Assembly (NCBI GenBank): GCA_903929765.1
Contig: CAIYVX010000089.1
Span: forward strand, 1-53,589
Direction of reading: 5' to 3'
Length of the DNA stretch: 53,589 nucleotides
DNA from: an uncultured Planctomycetia bacterium
GTDB lineage: Bacteria; Planctomycetota; Phycisphaerae; FEN-1346; JAACEH01
Shown here: positions 1 through 8,285 of the stretch, piece after piece
Numbering within the stretch: position 1 is the first letter of the stretch
Layout of the letters: each line of letters opens with the position of its first letter
Made by a program: the position numbers and the translations under genes
Notes under the pieces: generated by a model
What the model was told of the DNA's origin: nothing
Databases searched by the model: none
What the model saw: the letters and a program-made list of their open reading frames with translations, nothing else

Positions 1-471
1 CTGCGGGCGGCCCTGGCGGCCCGGCTGAGCGGGGTGAAGTGGCAACGCTGCCAGTTCCACCTCCAGCAGAACGCCCAGCAGTATGTGCCACGGGTGGCCC
101 TGCGGCGCGAGGTGGCCGCCGATCTGCGGGACGTCTTCGAGGCCGGCGACCGGCCGGAGGCCCAGCGGCGGCTGCACCTGATGGCCCAAAAGTATCGCGA
201 CTCGGCGCCGAAGCTGGCCACCTGGATCGAGGAAAACGTACCCGATGGGCTGACGGTACTGGAACTGCCGACGGCTCACCGGAAACGGCTGCGGACGACC
301 AACATGCTGGAGAACCTGAACAAGCAGGTCAAACGCCGCACCCGTGTCGCCGGGCTGTTCCCCAACACCGAGTCGGCCCTGCGGCTGGTGACCGCCATCC
401 TGATGGAACAAAGTGAAGAATGGGAAACGGGAAAAGTTTATCTGACCATAACAGAATCGGAGAACGCCTAA
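1..471 (+). CDS. IS256/mutator-family transposase, C-terminal part (cut by window start)
   Basis: The reading frame is open from base 1, so the gene begins outside the window. The visible 156 residues match the C-terminal third of IS256-family (mutator) DDE transposases: the W-x-R-C-x-F-H motif early in the fragment, and near the end TTNMLENLNKQVKRRTRV, which contains the third catalytic acidic residue (the E of NMLEN). This enzyme family cuts and pastes its own element. The ORF stops at 471, and the element's right end should follow within about 60 bases, because the protein gene on the other strand resumes near 525. No first or second catalytic Asp is visible here, so activity cannot be judged. 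Confidence 0.9.
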   Translation: MRAALAARLSGVKWQRCQFHLQQNAQQYVPRVALRREVAADLRDVFEAGDRPEAQRRLHLMAQKYRDSAPKLATWIEENVPDGLTVLELPTAHRKRLRTTNMLENLNKQVKRRTRVAGLFPNTESALRLVTAILMEQSEEWETGKVYLTITESENA

Positions 472-530
472 GCCACTGTTACGAGAGACGGACCGGAAAT
501 GAATTTACAGAAAAAAAGTTGCTTTGCCAA
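472..530. mobile_element. Right terminal region of the IS256-type element and junction with chromosome
   Basis: Between the transposase stop and the homologous part of the neighbouring secreted-protein gene lies about 55 bases that include TTACAGAAAAAAAGTTGC, an AT-rich stretch of the kind found in IS256-family terminal inverted repeats. The left end is outside the window, so the inverted repeat and target duplication cannot be verified. The exact boundary is inferred from where the opposite-strand protein stops looking like a TolB-type repeat. Confidence 0.5.
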
Positions 531-2023
531 TTTCTGCAATCCTCCCAGGCAATTACACCATTACTTATCCGGGGGTTGAGTTGATCGCCGGAAGCACTGC
601 AAATAGTGAATTCACGACCTAACGACAGATCGTAGGCAAAGATGTCATAGTTGCCGGTTCTGTTTTCTGCCCAGACAATAATGTTCCCGCAAACGTCAAC
701 TTGGTCCCCCCATGCGGCCGCTCCGGGAATCTGGAAAGAAGGGGGCGTGTCGCTTACCAATCCCGTGATGACGACACGGTCTTCCCCGGAGTCCGCCCGC
801 CCCAGACGACCGTTGGAACTCACGATCACTGTTCGCTCGATGTTCTGGCCTTGCAACAAGTGCGTGTCGATCAGGACGTCAAAGGTCGCAGTACCGCCGG
901 CTGGAATCGTCCAGGGAACCGCCGGCGTAGGCAGCGGAGTTGTCGCGACGGTCGTGTCGGGCGCTGAAGGAGTGAGGCCGGTTACCAACATGCTTTTGCT
1001 GCCGATATTGCGTACCGTCACAGTTTTGCGAACATTCTGCGTTGTGCCCGTCACGCCGAAGTTCCACAGTAGCGGGTCTACCATCACCCACGGGTCCGGT
1101 TGGACATCAAACAAAGGAAAGCCGTGAATGACCGCCGGCGCTGCAAGGCCGTCATAGGTAATCTCGATGTCGGCCGTTACGGTGCCCGCAAAGCTTGTTG
1201 GAATACCGTTCCAAAACGAGATCTGCCCGTATAGCTGTTTCTGTTCGACGTTTTGGATGTCTGGATAGTCAAAATAGCCCGGATTCACCTGTCCGACGTT
1301 GGTCGAGAGAATGCGGACCTGGGTATTTCTAGCGAAGGCTCCGCCGCCGATGTTCTGCAGATAGAGGTCGAACTTGGGGCATTCACCGCTTTCAATGATG
1401 CCATCTCCGTCTCCATTCGGCAGCGGATCAAACGCAACCGCCCGGCTTGGGCTGACGTTGCTGTCAACGCGAGTGAAATCCTGAGTGAACGTCAAGTCCT
1501 GATAGTAAGGGGTCGTGCCAATGTTGTAGGTTACGTGAACAGTGAATGTCGCCGACGCCGGAGACGACATGTTGGCAAACAGTGCATAGTGATTGTGCCC
1601 CCAACAGTCTTGCCCGGCTGCGATGTCACCATAGGTCTCGTTCGCATCGGTGATTTGAATTTTGCCGAGTGATGACGCCAGGGTGGCGTAGACGTCGGTC
1701 AAGTTGTTGCCGCTCGTGTTGCGCAACTTCAAATCAAGAGTAAGCTGTTCGCCCGGCTCGGGAATGCTATCGTTGTCGCCGCCCGGCAGGGGATCATGCC
1801 AGGAACGTGAATTCAGTGACAAAGCAGAGCCGATTGAGCCGCAAGCGGCCCTGTGCTGGATGAGACCGTAAGACGCGGTGATGACGCTGTTATTTGCGGC
1901 ATATCCAAATCCCCAGCAGAATGGGCCATCCGAGTGGTATGGGAAGGCTCCAGGAAACGGCTGTGCCAGGACCGGCGAGGCCAGAAACACGAAGCAAAAG
2001 AGGAGGAATCCCGCAAGTCTCAT
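479..2023 (-). pseudogene. Secreted beta-repeat protein, 3' end replaced by an IS insertion
   Basis: ATG at 2023 is chosen because AAGGGGA precedes it by a few bases and the product opens with a clean signal peptide (MRLAGFLLFCFVFLASPVLAQ). The 514-residue product is rich in Gly, Asn and beta-strand patterns. It contains two segments of the form DPLPGGDNDSIPEPGE / DPLPNGDGDGIIESGE followed by beta-sandwich sequence, as in many planctomycete surface proteins, then a choice-of-anchor/ASPM-like domain (NFGVTGTTQNVRKTVTVRNIGS) and the start of TolB-type propeller repeats (IVWAENRTGNYDIFAYDL, IAWEDCRN). The second propeller repeat breaks off after about CRN, and the last about 16 residues are read through the IS end. 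The original gene was therefore probably longer. Function unknown; probably exported. Confidence 0.75.
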
Positions 2024-2325
2024 GTCAGTCCCCTTATGAATCGAGTCTTCCATGTATGATTCGTGACTACAATATACCTTCAAAATTACTGTCTTGCAAA
2101 TCAATTCCATGCCTCGCACAGGGCTTGGGGGCACCCGTCGCCAGTGTGGTATCCGTAACCCATTGTCCAGCAAGGATTTACTACGACCGCAAAATCAGAT
2201 GGAACCTCCGGAATTTCGCGCCGCCACACCCGCCGTTGACACGCCCCCCGCACACACCTATAATCAGCCCGCGTTAGCAGTTTGCCGTCCCAGAAATCTG
2301 AAGACTTTCTTTAAGGAATTCTCGC
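2024..2325. other. Divergent intergenic region
   Basis: This gap separates the leftward secreted-protein gene from rightward scpB. It holds the scpB promoter (2236-2264) and an AT-rich segment around 2070-2100 that could serve the leftward gene. No palindromic repeat of the kinds found elsewhere in the window is seen here. Confidence 0.5.
2236..2264 (+). promoter_or_regulatory. Perfect consensus sigma-70 promoter of scpB
   Basis: TTGACA at 2236-2241 and TATAAT at 2259-2264 are separated by exactly 17 bases. Transcription would start near 2271, giving a leader of about 55 bases before the TTG start of scpB. Confidence 0.85.
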
Positions 2326-3189
2326 TTGCCTCCCCGCTCTCTCGACGCCATTCTCGAAGCCGTCCTCTTTGCCTCCGAGGAAGCCCTCTCGCCCGACCGC
2401 CTCGCTGCCGCCCTCGAACGCCAGGACGCCACCCCCGCCGCCATCGCCGAGGCCGTCGCCCGCTTGAACGAAGCCTACCGCCTCGCCGAACGCTCCTTCG
2501 AAATCGTCGAGGTCGCCGGCGGCTACAAGCTCGTCACCCTGCCGGAGTTCAACAACTACATCCGCCGCGTCCTGCGCAGCCGCTCGCGCGACAAAATGAG
2601 CCAGGCGGCGCTGGAAACCCTGGCCGTCATCGCCTACCGCCAGCCCGTCTCCCGGGCCGACATCGAAAACATTCGCGGCGTCGAGGCCGGCCCGCTCCTG
2701 CGCACCCTGGTCGACCGCGGCCTGATTCGCATCGTCGGCCGCGAGGAGAGCCTGGGCCACCCCCTGCTCTACGGCACCACCAAACTCTTTCTGGAACTTT
2801 TCGGCCTCCGCGACCTCAGCGCCTTGCCGCGCGTCGAGGAACTGGCCAAGGCCGGCCAGGACGCCGAACGTCTCTTCCCCACACCCTCTCCCTCGGAAGA
2901 AGGTGGCCCGCCCGCCCCGAGCGCTGTCGGAGAGGCCGCCCCGGGTGAGGGGTCGCTTCTTCACCCCTCTCCCTCGGGAGAGGGTGGCCCCGTTTCGGGG
3001 CCGGGTGAGGGGTTGACGCCGGCAACCGCACCTTCGCCCACAGACCCCGCCGAAACTTCTCCCCAACCCGCTCCCGCCGTCGCCGACGCCCTGGCCGCCC
3101 TGGCCATGGAAGAAACCGACTCCGAATCCTCCGACGACGACCTCGCCGAAACCGAATCCGACTCTGACGAAGCATCGCCAAAATCGTAG
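2326..3189 (+). CDS. scpB: Segregation and condensation protein B (ScpB) with repeat-derived C-terminal extension
   Basis: ScpB is the winged-helix kleisin-binding subunit of the SMC-ScpAB condensin that compacts and segregates the chromosome. Residues 1-175 carry the family core: LDAILEAVLFASEEALS at the N-terminus, then ALETLAVIAYRQPVSRADIENIRG and GREESLGHPLLYGTTKLFLELFGL. The start is TTG at 2326 with AAGGA eight bases upstream; no ATG fits. After residue about 180 the protein departs from the family. Two palindromic elements (2876-3013) are translated as PSPSEEGGPP- and PSPSGEGGPVSGPGEG-type peptides, followed by a Pro/Ala stretch and a very acidic, Ser-rich tail. The stop codon TAG lies inside the GTAG head of a further hairpin. 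No scpA is adjacent, which is unusual for this pair. Confidence 0.93.
   Translation: MPPRSLDAILEAVLFASEEALSPDRLAAALERQDATPAAIAEAVARLNEAYRLAERSFEIVEVAGGYKLVTLPEFNNYIRRVLRSRSRDKMSQAALETLAVIAYRQPVSRADIENIRGVEAGPLLRTLVDRGLIRIVGREESLGHPLLYGTTKLFLELFGLRDLSALPRVEELAKAGQDAERLFPTPSPSEEGGPPAPSAVGEAAPGEGSLLHPSPSGEGGPVSGPGEGLTPATAPSPTDPAETSPQPAPAVADALAALAMEETDSESSDDDLAETESDSDEASPKS
2876..3013 (+). repeat. Two palindromic elements (CACCC-CTCTCCC family) inside scpB
   Basis: The unit runs CACCCCTCTCCC, a short turn, GGGAGAGGGTGGCCC, a second small hairpin of CCCC/GGGG, then CCGGGTGAGGGG. A diverged copy occupies 2876-2953 and a near-canonical copy 2962-3013. Both keep the reading frame open. The same family occurs between genes and in the lptC-like gene. 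Confidence 0.85.
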
Positions 3190-3254
3190 GGTGCGTGTTT
3201 ACACGCACCATCATTCTACGGTGGGTGGCATGGTTCACGCTTGCGTGGCCATGC
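3186..3254 (+). repeat. GTAG-headed REP-like hairpin plus GGGTGGCATGG hairpin between scpB and csp
   Basis: 3186-3211 is GTAGGGTGCGTG-TTTA-CACGCACC, whose GTAG overlaps the scpB stop codon. 3223-3254 begins GGGTGGCATGG and folds through the arms CCACGC/GCGTGG. They lie between two convergent genes. Confidence 0.8.
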
Positions 3255-3278
3255 TTCGCTTCTTTACGCCATCAAATA

Positions 3279-3310
3279 CAAAGGGCGCCACCTTTCGGAG
3301 ACGCCCTTCG
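3279..3310 (-). terminator. Terminator of the cold-shock gene
   Basis: AAGGGCG (3281-3287) pairs with CGCCCTT (3302-3308). Read on the - strand the hairpin ends in a short T-containing stretch (TTTGTATTT). It sits 24 bases past the csp stop codon. Confidence 0.6.
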
Positions 3311-3333
3311 CGGTTTTAATGCCGTTATTAAGA

Positions 3334-3534
3334 TTACACCTTGTGCACGTTGACGGCCTTGGGACCCTTGGGACCCTGGGTCATTTCAAACGTCACCGCT
3401 TCGCCTTCGGCCAGGCTCTTGAAGCCTTCGCCCTGGATGTCGGTGTGATGGACAAACACGTCCGTCCCATCGTCGCCCGTGATGAACCCGAAGCCCTTGG
3501 CATCGTTAAACCATTTCACCTTGCCGGTCGCCAT
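3334..3534 (-). CDS. Cold-shock protein (CspA family)
   Basis: A 66-residue single OB-fold protein that binds single-stranded RNA and DNA and acts as an RNA chaperone. The sequence is complete and canonical: [15 protein letters not shown] holds RNP1, DVFVHHTDI holds RNP2, and the protein ends [21 protein letters not shown] directly precedes the ATG. The promoter about 215 bases upstream implies a leader of roughly 210 bases, the arrangement known for cold-regulated cspA mRNAs whose leader folds differently at low temperature. The gene is monocistronic, with its own terminator. Confidence 0.97.
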   Translation of the reverse strand: MATGKVKWFNDAKGFGFITGDDGTDVFVHHTDIQGEGFKSLAEGEAVTFEMTQGPKGPKAVNVHKV

Positions 3535-3779
3535 CTCCCTGCTCCTTACAAAAAGCGGGCAACATGGATTTGAAAGGAGCTACAGGACAAGGACTTGGAT
3601 GAGCGCCCCCGCGTCCGACGATGGCTCTCACACAACGTTCCAGGAAAAAAGTCCTGGTGCAACCTTTGCAAACTAGCCCGGTTGCCCCCCGGGCTACGCC
3701 CGCCGCCCGCGAACATTTCGTAGGGCCGCACGAGCCCATCTGACCCAAAAATTATGCCCCGTCGCTCAATACTTGTAAA
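3535..3779 (-). promoter_or_regulatory. csp promoter and long 5' leader
   Basis: Read on the - strand, TTTACA (3779-3774) and CATAAT (3756-3751) are 17 bases apart. Transcription would start near 3744, leaving about 210 untranslated bases before the csp ATG. By analogy with cspA-type mRNAs the leader may be a thermosensor. No cold-box match was established. Confidence 0.6.
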
Positions 3780-3811
3780 GTAAAATTTTTCGCCAAGCCC
3801 CGCCTAATCAT

Positions 3812-3836
3812 GTGGCACAGCCACCCCCGGCTGTGA
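3812..3836. repeat. Small GGCACAGCC/GGCTGTG hairpin
   Basis: GTGGCACAGCC, CACCCCC and GGCTGTG form a short hairpin. A close relative occurs between tldD and tldE at about 50119-50145. Confidence 0.6.
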
Positions 3837-3864
3837 TAATATTTCAGCCTCGCTCTGATTCTTC

Positions 3865-3894
3865 TTGAACTTCATTCCCTTTAGCTCGTCTAAT
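3865..3894 (+). promoter_or_regulatory. Candidate promoter of the membrane-anchored protein at 3951
   Basis: TTGAAC (3865-3870) and TCTAAT (3889-3894) are separated by 18 bases, about 57 bases before the start codon. Confidence 0.45.
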
Positions 3895-3950
3895 ATTCTA
3901 TGAGAATGACGGATGGTGGTTGCGCCACCGCTAATACAGAAAGGCGAAAT

Positions 3951-4595
3951 ATGAAACTCGTCCTGGCCGCACTGGTGCTGATCCTAGTCGCCGTCGCCGT
4001 AGTCGTCTGGTCGCCGTGGAAGAAATCCCCTCCGGTGTCTTCGCCCGCTGTGCCGGTGGTCGCCGAGACTTCGCCGCCTCTTCCGACCCGCATCAGTCAC
4101 AACGTCAGGCGTCTTCCGGTCCAGAAAGACGCAGCTCCCGCGACCGCAGATCAGCCCGCCACTGCGGTTACTCCGGAACTGACCGCACCCGCTTCGACCG
4201 CCGCTCCGACTGAACCAGCGGAAAAATCCTTCCGCGAACTCTTCGACTCCGACACCACCCAGGCCCTGGCCAAGGTCACTTTGACCGGCGAACAGACCCA
4301 GGCTCTCCAGGCCTTTGAGGCCAACATTCTCCCGCTCGTCAGACTGCGACTCGACGAGAGCAAGGCCGCCGCAGCAACTGCCCATATCAAACTGAAAGCG
4401 GTCGCTGAGGCCAGAGCCGCCTCGGACCAGGCCGCCGCCCAACGCAACCTGGCCCAATTCGAGGAATACCGCCAGAAGGCTTTCCTGATCCGCCTCGAGA
4501 TCGAAAAACTCTACTACGACGGCCTCAAGAAGATTCTGACCATCGACCAACTGAACCAGATCCCCGTGCCGGGTTCGGTGCGTCGCCTCGGTTAA
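3951..4595 (+). CDS. Membrane-anchored protein with Pro/Ala linker and helical C-terminal domain, unknown function
   Basis: The ATG at 3951 is chosen over upstream starts because AAAGGCGAA precedes it and the product opens with a single hydrophobic helix (MKLVLAALVLILVAVAVVVW) used as signal anchor. Residues about 22-90 are a low-complexity Pro/Ala/Thr/Ser linker. The rest (about 95-214) is Ala/Gln/Glu-rich and strongly helical (LTGEQTQALQAFEANILPLVRLRL, HIKLKAVAEARAASDQAAAQRN), probably a coiled coil facing the periplasm. It is convergent with the U32 gene, whose stop lies 14 bases away. I do not recognise a family. Confidence 0.7.
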   Translation: MKLVLAALVLILVAVAVVVWSPWKKSPPVSSPAVPVVAETSPPLPTRISHNVRRLPVQKDAAPATADQPATAVTPELTAPASTAAPTEPAEKSFRELFDSDTTQALAKVTLTGEQTQALQAFEANILPLVRLRLDESKAAAATAHIKLKAVAEARAASDQAAAQRNLAQFEEYRQKAFLIRLEIEKLYYDGLKKILTIDQLNQIPVPGSVRRLG

Positions 4596-4609
4596 GTTGC
4601 TGAAGCTCT

Positions 4610-7372
4610 TCACCGCCGCCCGCCAAAAAACTCCAGCGCCGCTCCGGCCGCCTCGCCCGTCTCGTCGGCAAACTCAATTCGCAAATGCCCGACCCCCGCC
4701 GCCACCAGCGCCGGCAACCGACCCTCCGACGATTGTGCCCGCGCACTCAGTACCGTATTGCGGCACCCCACGTCCGTCACCACCGGATGCTCCTGTCCGT
4801 TCCGGTCGCGCAGCCGTAGCGTTTGACCCCGACACGGACCGCTGCCCTGCCGCCCCCGACATCCGCCCGGTTTTTGTGCCGCAAACAAGCAATGTTCCAA
4901 GTGGAACATCGCCGCGTGCTGGTAAACCACCGCTTCCACCCGCCCCGCCGGCACCCGCGCCAGCAGCAATTCCAACTCCGCCCACGCCAGGTCCGCGCTC
5001 GGCGTCACCCGCTCAAGCCCCGCCTCCAGCAGCAGCCCAGCCGTCAATTCATTCGCCGCATTGAGCGAAAAATCGCCCACCAATTCCAATTTTTCCGCCC
5101 GCTCCCGGAAAAATTCCAACGTTCCCAGGTTCCGCACCAGCACCGCGTCCGGCCGACACTCCAACAACGCCGCCAGCAACCCTTCCTCGCCCGGCTTCAA
5201 AATCCGCGGCCCCGCCAAACCAACCTTCACCCCCGCCCCTCGCACCTTCTCCACCCCCGCCCGCACCGCCTCCAAATTTCCAAAATCCAGATACACCAGC
5301 CCCGGTCGCTGCGCCAGCGCCGCCGCCAACTGCTCCTCCGTTCGCACCAAAACCGAAAGTTGTGTCTTTTCAGCACTTTCGGGTTCTGGGGTGCCACACC
5401 TTGGCCCCCGGTCGTTCGGGGGCAAGGTGTGAGGAATATCGCACACCTTGCCCGGCGATACAGCCCGCCGGGTCAAAGTGTGGCACCCGGATTCTCCCGA
5501 CATCTCACTTCTCAAATGTTCCAGTGCCCCCGCATCCTTAATCTCGTGCCGCCCCCGCGCCTCCCGCGCCGCCACCAACTTCTCCGCCGCCCTTCGCCGC
5601 AGATCGTTCAGCACGCTCTTGGGCGCCATCACCGCCTCGGCCCGCCCCGTGCCCTCCGCCCCGCTCAACTTCACCCCGCCCAGCGTAAACGGCGTGTCGC
5701 CCAGCCGTCCGAACTGCTCCCACACCAACGCCTCGTCCAGTGGATGCTGCCGCGCCAACTCCACCGCCGCCTCCGACTCCACCGTCGCCTCGTTCCCCAA
5801 CTCATCCCGCATCGTCACCACCAGCGGTCGCCCCGCCGCCGCCCGAATCTCCACCTCCACCAGCGCCGGCCGCCGCACCACGTCCCGCGACCACGTCGCC
5901 GCCAGCCGTCGCCGCAACTCCGGATCGTCCGTCTTCCACACCGCCGCCCCGACCGCGATCTTCGCCAACACCAGGTCGTCCCGCCCAAAAGTCAACTCCA
6001 CCCGCGTCCCCCGATGCGCCGGCGGCCGCATCCGCCCCGCCGCCCCCGCCGGGCCCCGCCCTTTCACCACCACCGGCGGCGGCGCGTCTCGGAATGGCTC
6101 GACCGAATAAATCCGCCCGCCCTGCTCTGCCGCCTCATCCGCCCCCGCCGTCGCAAACACCACCCCGTCCCCCGGCTTCACCGCTCCCGCCGCCCGGTCC
6201 AACTCCACCACCACCCCGCGTCGCGAAACCGCCGTCACCGTCCCGACGCGCACCCCGCTTTTCCCCGGCGCCCGCCCGTCAACCAACTCCTCGCCCGTGG
6301 CCCCGCCCAGAAATCCGTGCGTAAACCCGCGCGAAAAACTCTGTTCCAGATCGCGCCGCTGCTCGTCCGTCAACCGGAACGGCCGCCCCGCCTCGGCCGC
6401 ATCCAGCGCCGCCCGATAAACCCCCGTCGCCGCCGCCACATAATAAGCGTCCTTCTGCCGCCCTTCGATCTTGTACCCCGTCACCCCCGCCGCCGCCATT
6501 TCCCCCACCAGATCCCACGCCCCCAGATCGCGCGGACTCAGCGGAAACGGTTTTGCTCCACCCTTGTTTTCCTGCCCCTCCACCACCACCTCATACGGCA
6601 ACCGGCAGGCCTGCGCGCACAACCCCCGGTTCGCGCTCCGCTCAAAGAGCAACCCGCTCGCCAGACATTGCCCGCTATAGGAAATGCACAGCGCCCCATG
6701 CACAAACGCTTCCAACTCAACCGGGACATTTGTATGAACCGAGGGTGCCACACTTTGTCCCGGCGGTCGTTTGCCGGGCAAAGTGTGTTCTTCTTTGGTT
6801 GCCTTCGACACCGCCCGAATATCTTCCAGCGACAACTCCCGCGCCAGAATCACCCGCGTCACGCCCATCTGCCGCACAAACTCAATCCCGCGCGGCTCCG
6901 TCAGCGTCATCTGCGTCGAAGCGTGAATCGGCAGCCCCGGCACGAGCCGCGCGACGAGCCGCGCCAGGCCCAGATCCTGCACGATCACCGCGTCCGCCCC
7001 CGCCCGGGCAATCGCCGCCACATATTCCGCCGCCCGCTCCAACTCGCTCGGAAAAATCAGCGTGTTGAACGCGACATAAGCCTTGACGTTATGCCGATGC
7101 AGCCAGGCCACGGTCTCCGGCAATTCTTCCAGCGTGAAATTCTCCGCCCGCCGCCGCGCGTTGAACTCCGGCAGCCCGAAGTACACGGCATCCGCCCCAT
7201 TGGCCACCGCCGCCCGCAATGCCTCCCCATCCCCCGCCGGCGCCAGCAACTCCAGCCGCCGCCCCGCCGTGTAGGGTGCGTGCTTGCACGCACCATCTTG
7301 CTTTGCCTTAGACGGGTAGGTCGGGTCAACAGACCCGACATTTCCTTTTCTTTTGTCATTGTTTTTGGTCAT
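4610..7372 (-). CDS. U32-family peptidase/RlhA-like protein with several repeat-encoded insertions
   Basis: The protein matches the U32 'collagenase-like' family, whose E. coli relatives include RlhA (23S rRNA C2501 hydroxylation) and UbiU/UbiV-type Fe-S proteins. Visible marks are LELLAPAGD near residue 40, the U32 signature ELEAFVHGALCISYSGQC, and Cys229, 236, 252 and 256, the usual Fe-S ligands. A DUF3656-like C-terminal half and a U32-like tail (LVYLDFGN, VVYQHAAMFHLEHCLFA) follow. At 920 residues it is longer than relatives, partly because repeats are translated: residues about 11-19 and 27-34 (two GTAG hairpins), 194-212 (one CACACTTTG hairpin) and 628-662 (two). One insert lies just before the signature motif. 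A TATAAT eight bases upstream of the ATG suggests a near-leaderless message, but no good -35 was seen. The TSUP gene ends 40 bases upstream. The rRNA role is inference. Confidence 0.85.
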   Translation of the reverse strand: MTKNNDKRKGNVGSVDPTYPSKAKQDGACKHAPYTAGRRLELLAPAGDGEALRAAVANGADAVYFGLPEFNARRRAENFTLEELPETVAWLHRHNVKAYVAFNTLIFPSELERAAEYVAAIARAGADAVIVQDLGLARLVARLVPGLPIHASTQMTLTEPRGIEFVRQMGVTRVILARELSLEDIRAVSKATKEEHTLPGKRPPGQSVAPSVHTNVPVELEAFVHGALCISYSGQCLASGLLFERSANRGLCAQACRLPYEVVVEGQENKGGAKPFPLSPRDLGAWDLVGEMAAAGVTGYKIEGRQKDAYYVAAATGVYRAALDAAEAGRPFRLTDEQRRDLEQSFSRGFTHGFLGGATGEELVDGRAPGKSGVRVGTVTAVSRRGVVVELDRAAGAVKPGDGVVFATAGADEAAEQGGRIYSVEPFRDAPPPVVVKGRGPAGAAGRMRPPAHRGTRVELTFGRDDLVLAKIAVGAAVWKTDDPELRRRLAATWSRDVVRRPALVEVEIRAAAGRPLVVTMRDELGNEATVESEAAVELARQHPLDEALVWEQFGRLGDTPFTLGGVKLSGAEGTGRAEAVMAPKSVLNDLRRRAAEKLVAAREARGRHEIKDAGALEHLRSEMSGESGCHTLTRRAVSPGKVCDIPHTLPPNDRGPRCGTPEPESAEKTQLSVLVRTEEQLAAALAQRPGLVYLDFGNLEAVRAGVEKVRGAGVKVGLAGPRILKPGEEGLLAALLECRPDAVLVRNLGTLEFFRERAEKLELVGDFSLNAANELTAGLLLEAGLERVTPSADLAWAELELLLARVPAGRVEAVVYQHAAMFHLEHCLFAAQKPGGCRGRQGSGPCRGQTLRLRDRNGQEHPVVTDVGCRNTVLSARAQSSEGRLPALVAAGVGHLRIEFADETGEAAGAALEFFGGRR
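5389..5488 (-). repeat. Two head-to-head CACACTTTG hairpins inside the U32 gene
   Basis: 5389-5431 (+ orientation) starts GGGTGCCACACC and folds through CCCCCG/CGGGGG. 5441-5488 is an inverted copy ending GGCACCC. Together they add about 34 residues without breaking the frame. Confidence 0.85.
6743..6788 (+). repeat. CACACTTTG hairpin inside the U32 gene
   Basis: The element starts GGGTGCCACACTTTG and closes with CCGGGCAAAGTGTG. On the coding strand it is translated as about 16 residues just before the U32 signature. Confidence 0.85.
7271..7341 (+). repeat. Two GTAG-headed REP-like hairpins in the 5' end of the U32 gene
   Basis: 7271-7294 is GTAGGGTGCGTG-CTTG-CACGCACC-like, and 7316-7341 starts GTAGGTCGGGTC and ends GACCCGACAT. 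They encode part of the N-terminal 40 residues, which have no counterpart in the family. Confidence 0.8.
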
Positions 7373-7412
7373 AACCCACCATTATAGAGCGTCGCCGCGC
7401 TCAGGAGCACAA

Positions 7413-8255
7413 TTACGAAAACCACAGCGTCATCACCGCGTGCCGCAACAGGTCCGCCCCCGCCAGCGTCAGCAGCACATAAACCACGTTGGAAAACTGT
7501 TTCTGATTCACCCGGTCGTGCAGATACAGCCCCAGAAACGTCCCGACAATCGCCGCCGGCACCAGCACCACCGCCGGACCGATCACGTTCCGGTTCACCA
7601 TCCCCAGGGCCAGGTACGGCCCGATCTTGATCTGGTTCCCGATCCAGAAATAGAGCACCGTCGTGGCCACGAACTCCGTGCGCGGCAACTGTTGCGGCAA
7701 CAGGTACATCGTGATCACCGGCCCGGCCGCATGGGCCGTCATCGACGTGTACCCCGACACCGTCCCCACCAGCGTGCTCTGCCAGCCCACCGGCCGAAAC
7801 GGCAGCGGCTTCGTCCGCAGCGACCGCACCACGTGCAGCACCACAAACGCAATCGTAATCAACCCGACCGAAGCCATCACCGCCGCATCGGCCCGCGCCT
7901 TCTGCTCCGGCCCGCCGCCCCCCATCCGGGCAAAGCTCCACATCACCAGCCACGCCAGAACCGTCCCCACCACCGCCCCCGGCAGCAGCATCAGCACCGT
8001 CCGCAGGTTCCACTTCCGCCACCAGGCGATGAAGGCCACATAGTCCCCGGCAATGAGGAGCGGCAGCATAATCCCCAGCGCTTGCCGCGCGTCGCCCGCG
8101 CAGGCATAGATCATCAGCGGCACGCTCAGCAATCCCAGCCCGCCGCCGAATCCCGCCTTGGCCACCGCGAACAGCATCGTCGCCAGCGTCCCCAGCACCA
8201 GATATTGGACCGGGTCCGCCACACCGCCGATCAACCAGTGCCAAAAATCGTTCAA
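7413..8255 (-). CDS. TSUP-family (TauE/SafE) anion/sulfite exporter
   Basis: The protein has about eight hydrophobic segments and the family's glycine-rich hairpin (LATMLFAVAKAGFGGGLGLLSVPLMIY), with a second half-repeat (GTVSGYTSMTAHAAGPVITMYLL), as in TauE/SafE permeases that move sulfite, sulfonates or other organic anions across the inner membrane. The substrate is unknown. The longest frame starts at 8315, but its first residues are encoded by a GGGTGGCATGG hairpin. TTG at 8255 with AGAGG ten bases upstream gives a normal N-terminus, so I use it, with moderate confidence in the start. The U32 gene follows 40 bases downstream and may be co-transcribed. Confidence 0.88.
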   Translation of the reverse strand: MNDFWHWLIGGVADPVQYLVLGTLATMLFAVAKAGFGGGLGLLSVPLMIYACAGDARQALGIMLPLLIAGDYVAFIAWWRKWNLRTVLMLLPGAVVGTVLAWLVMWSFARMGGGGPEQKARADAAVMASVGLITIAFVVLHVVRSLRTKPLPFRPVGWQSTLVGTVSGYTSMTAHAAGPVITMYLLPQQLPRTEFVATTVLYFWIGNQIKIGPYLALGMVNRNVIGPAVVLVPAAIVGTFLGLYLHDRVNQKQFSNVVYVLLTLAGADLLRHAVMTLWFS

Positions 8256-8285
8256 AATTCTCGGACCTCTATACTTAAAGTGACA

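Noticed and set aside
4823-7387. 854-codon open frame on the + strand
   Set aside because: It is the antisense shadow of the U32 gene: Arg/Pro/His-rich, no domain, no ribosome-binding site.
7369-8244. 291-codon frame on the - strand overlapping the TSUP gene
   Set aside because: Gly/Ala/Arg-rich alternative frame of the TSUP gene; the TSUP frame has membrane helices and family motifs.
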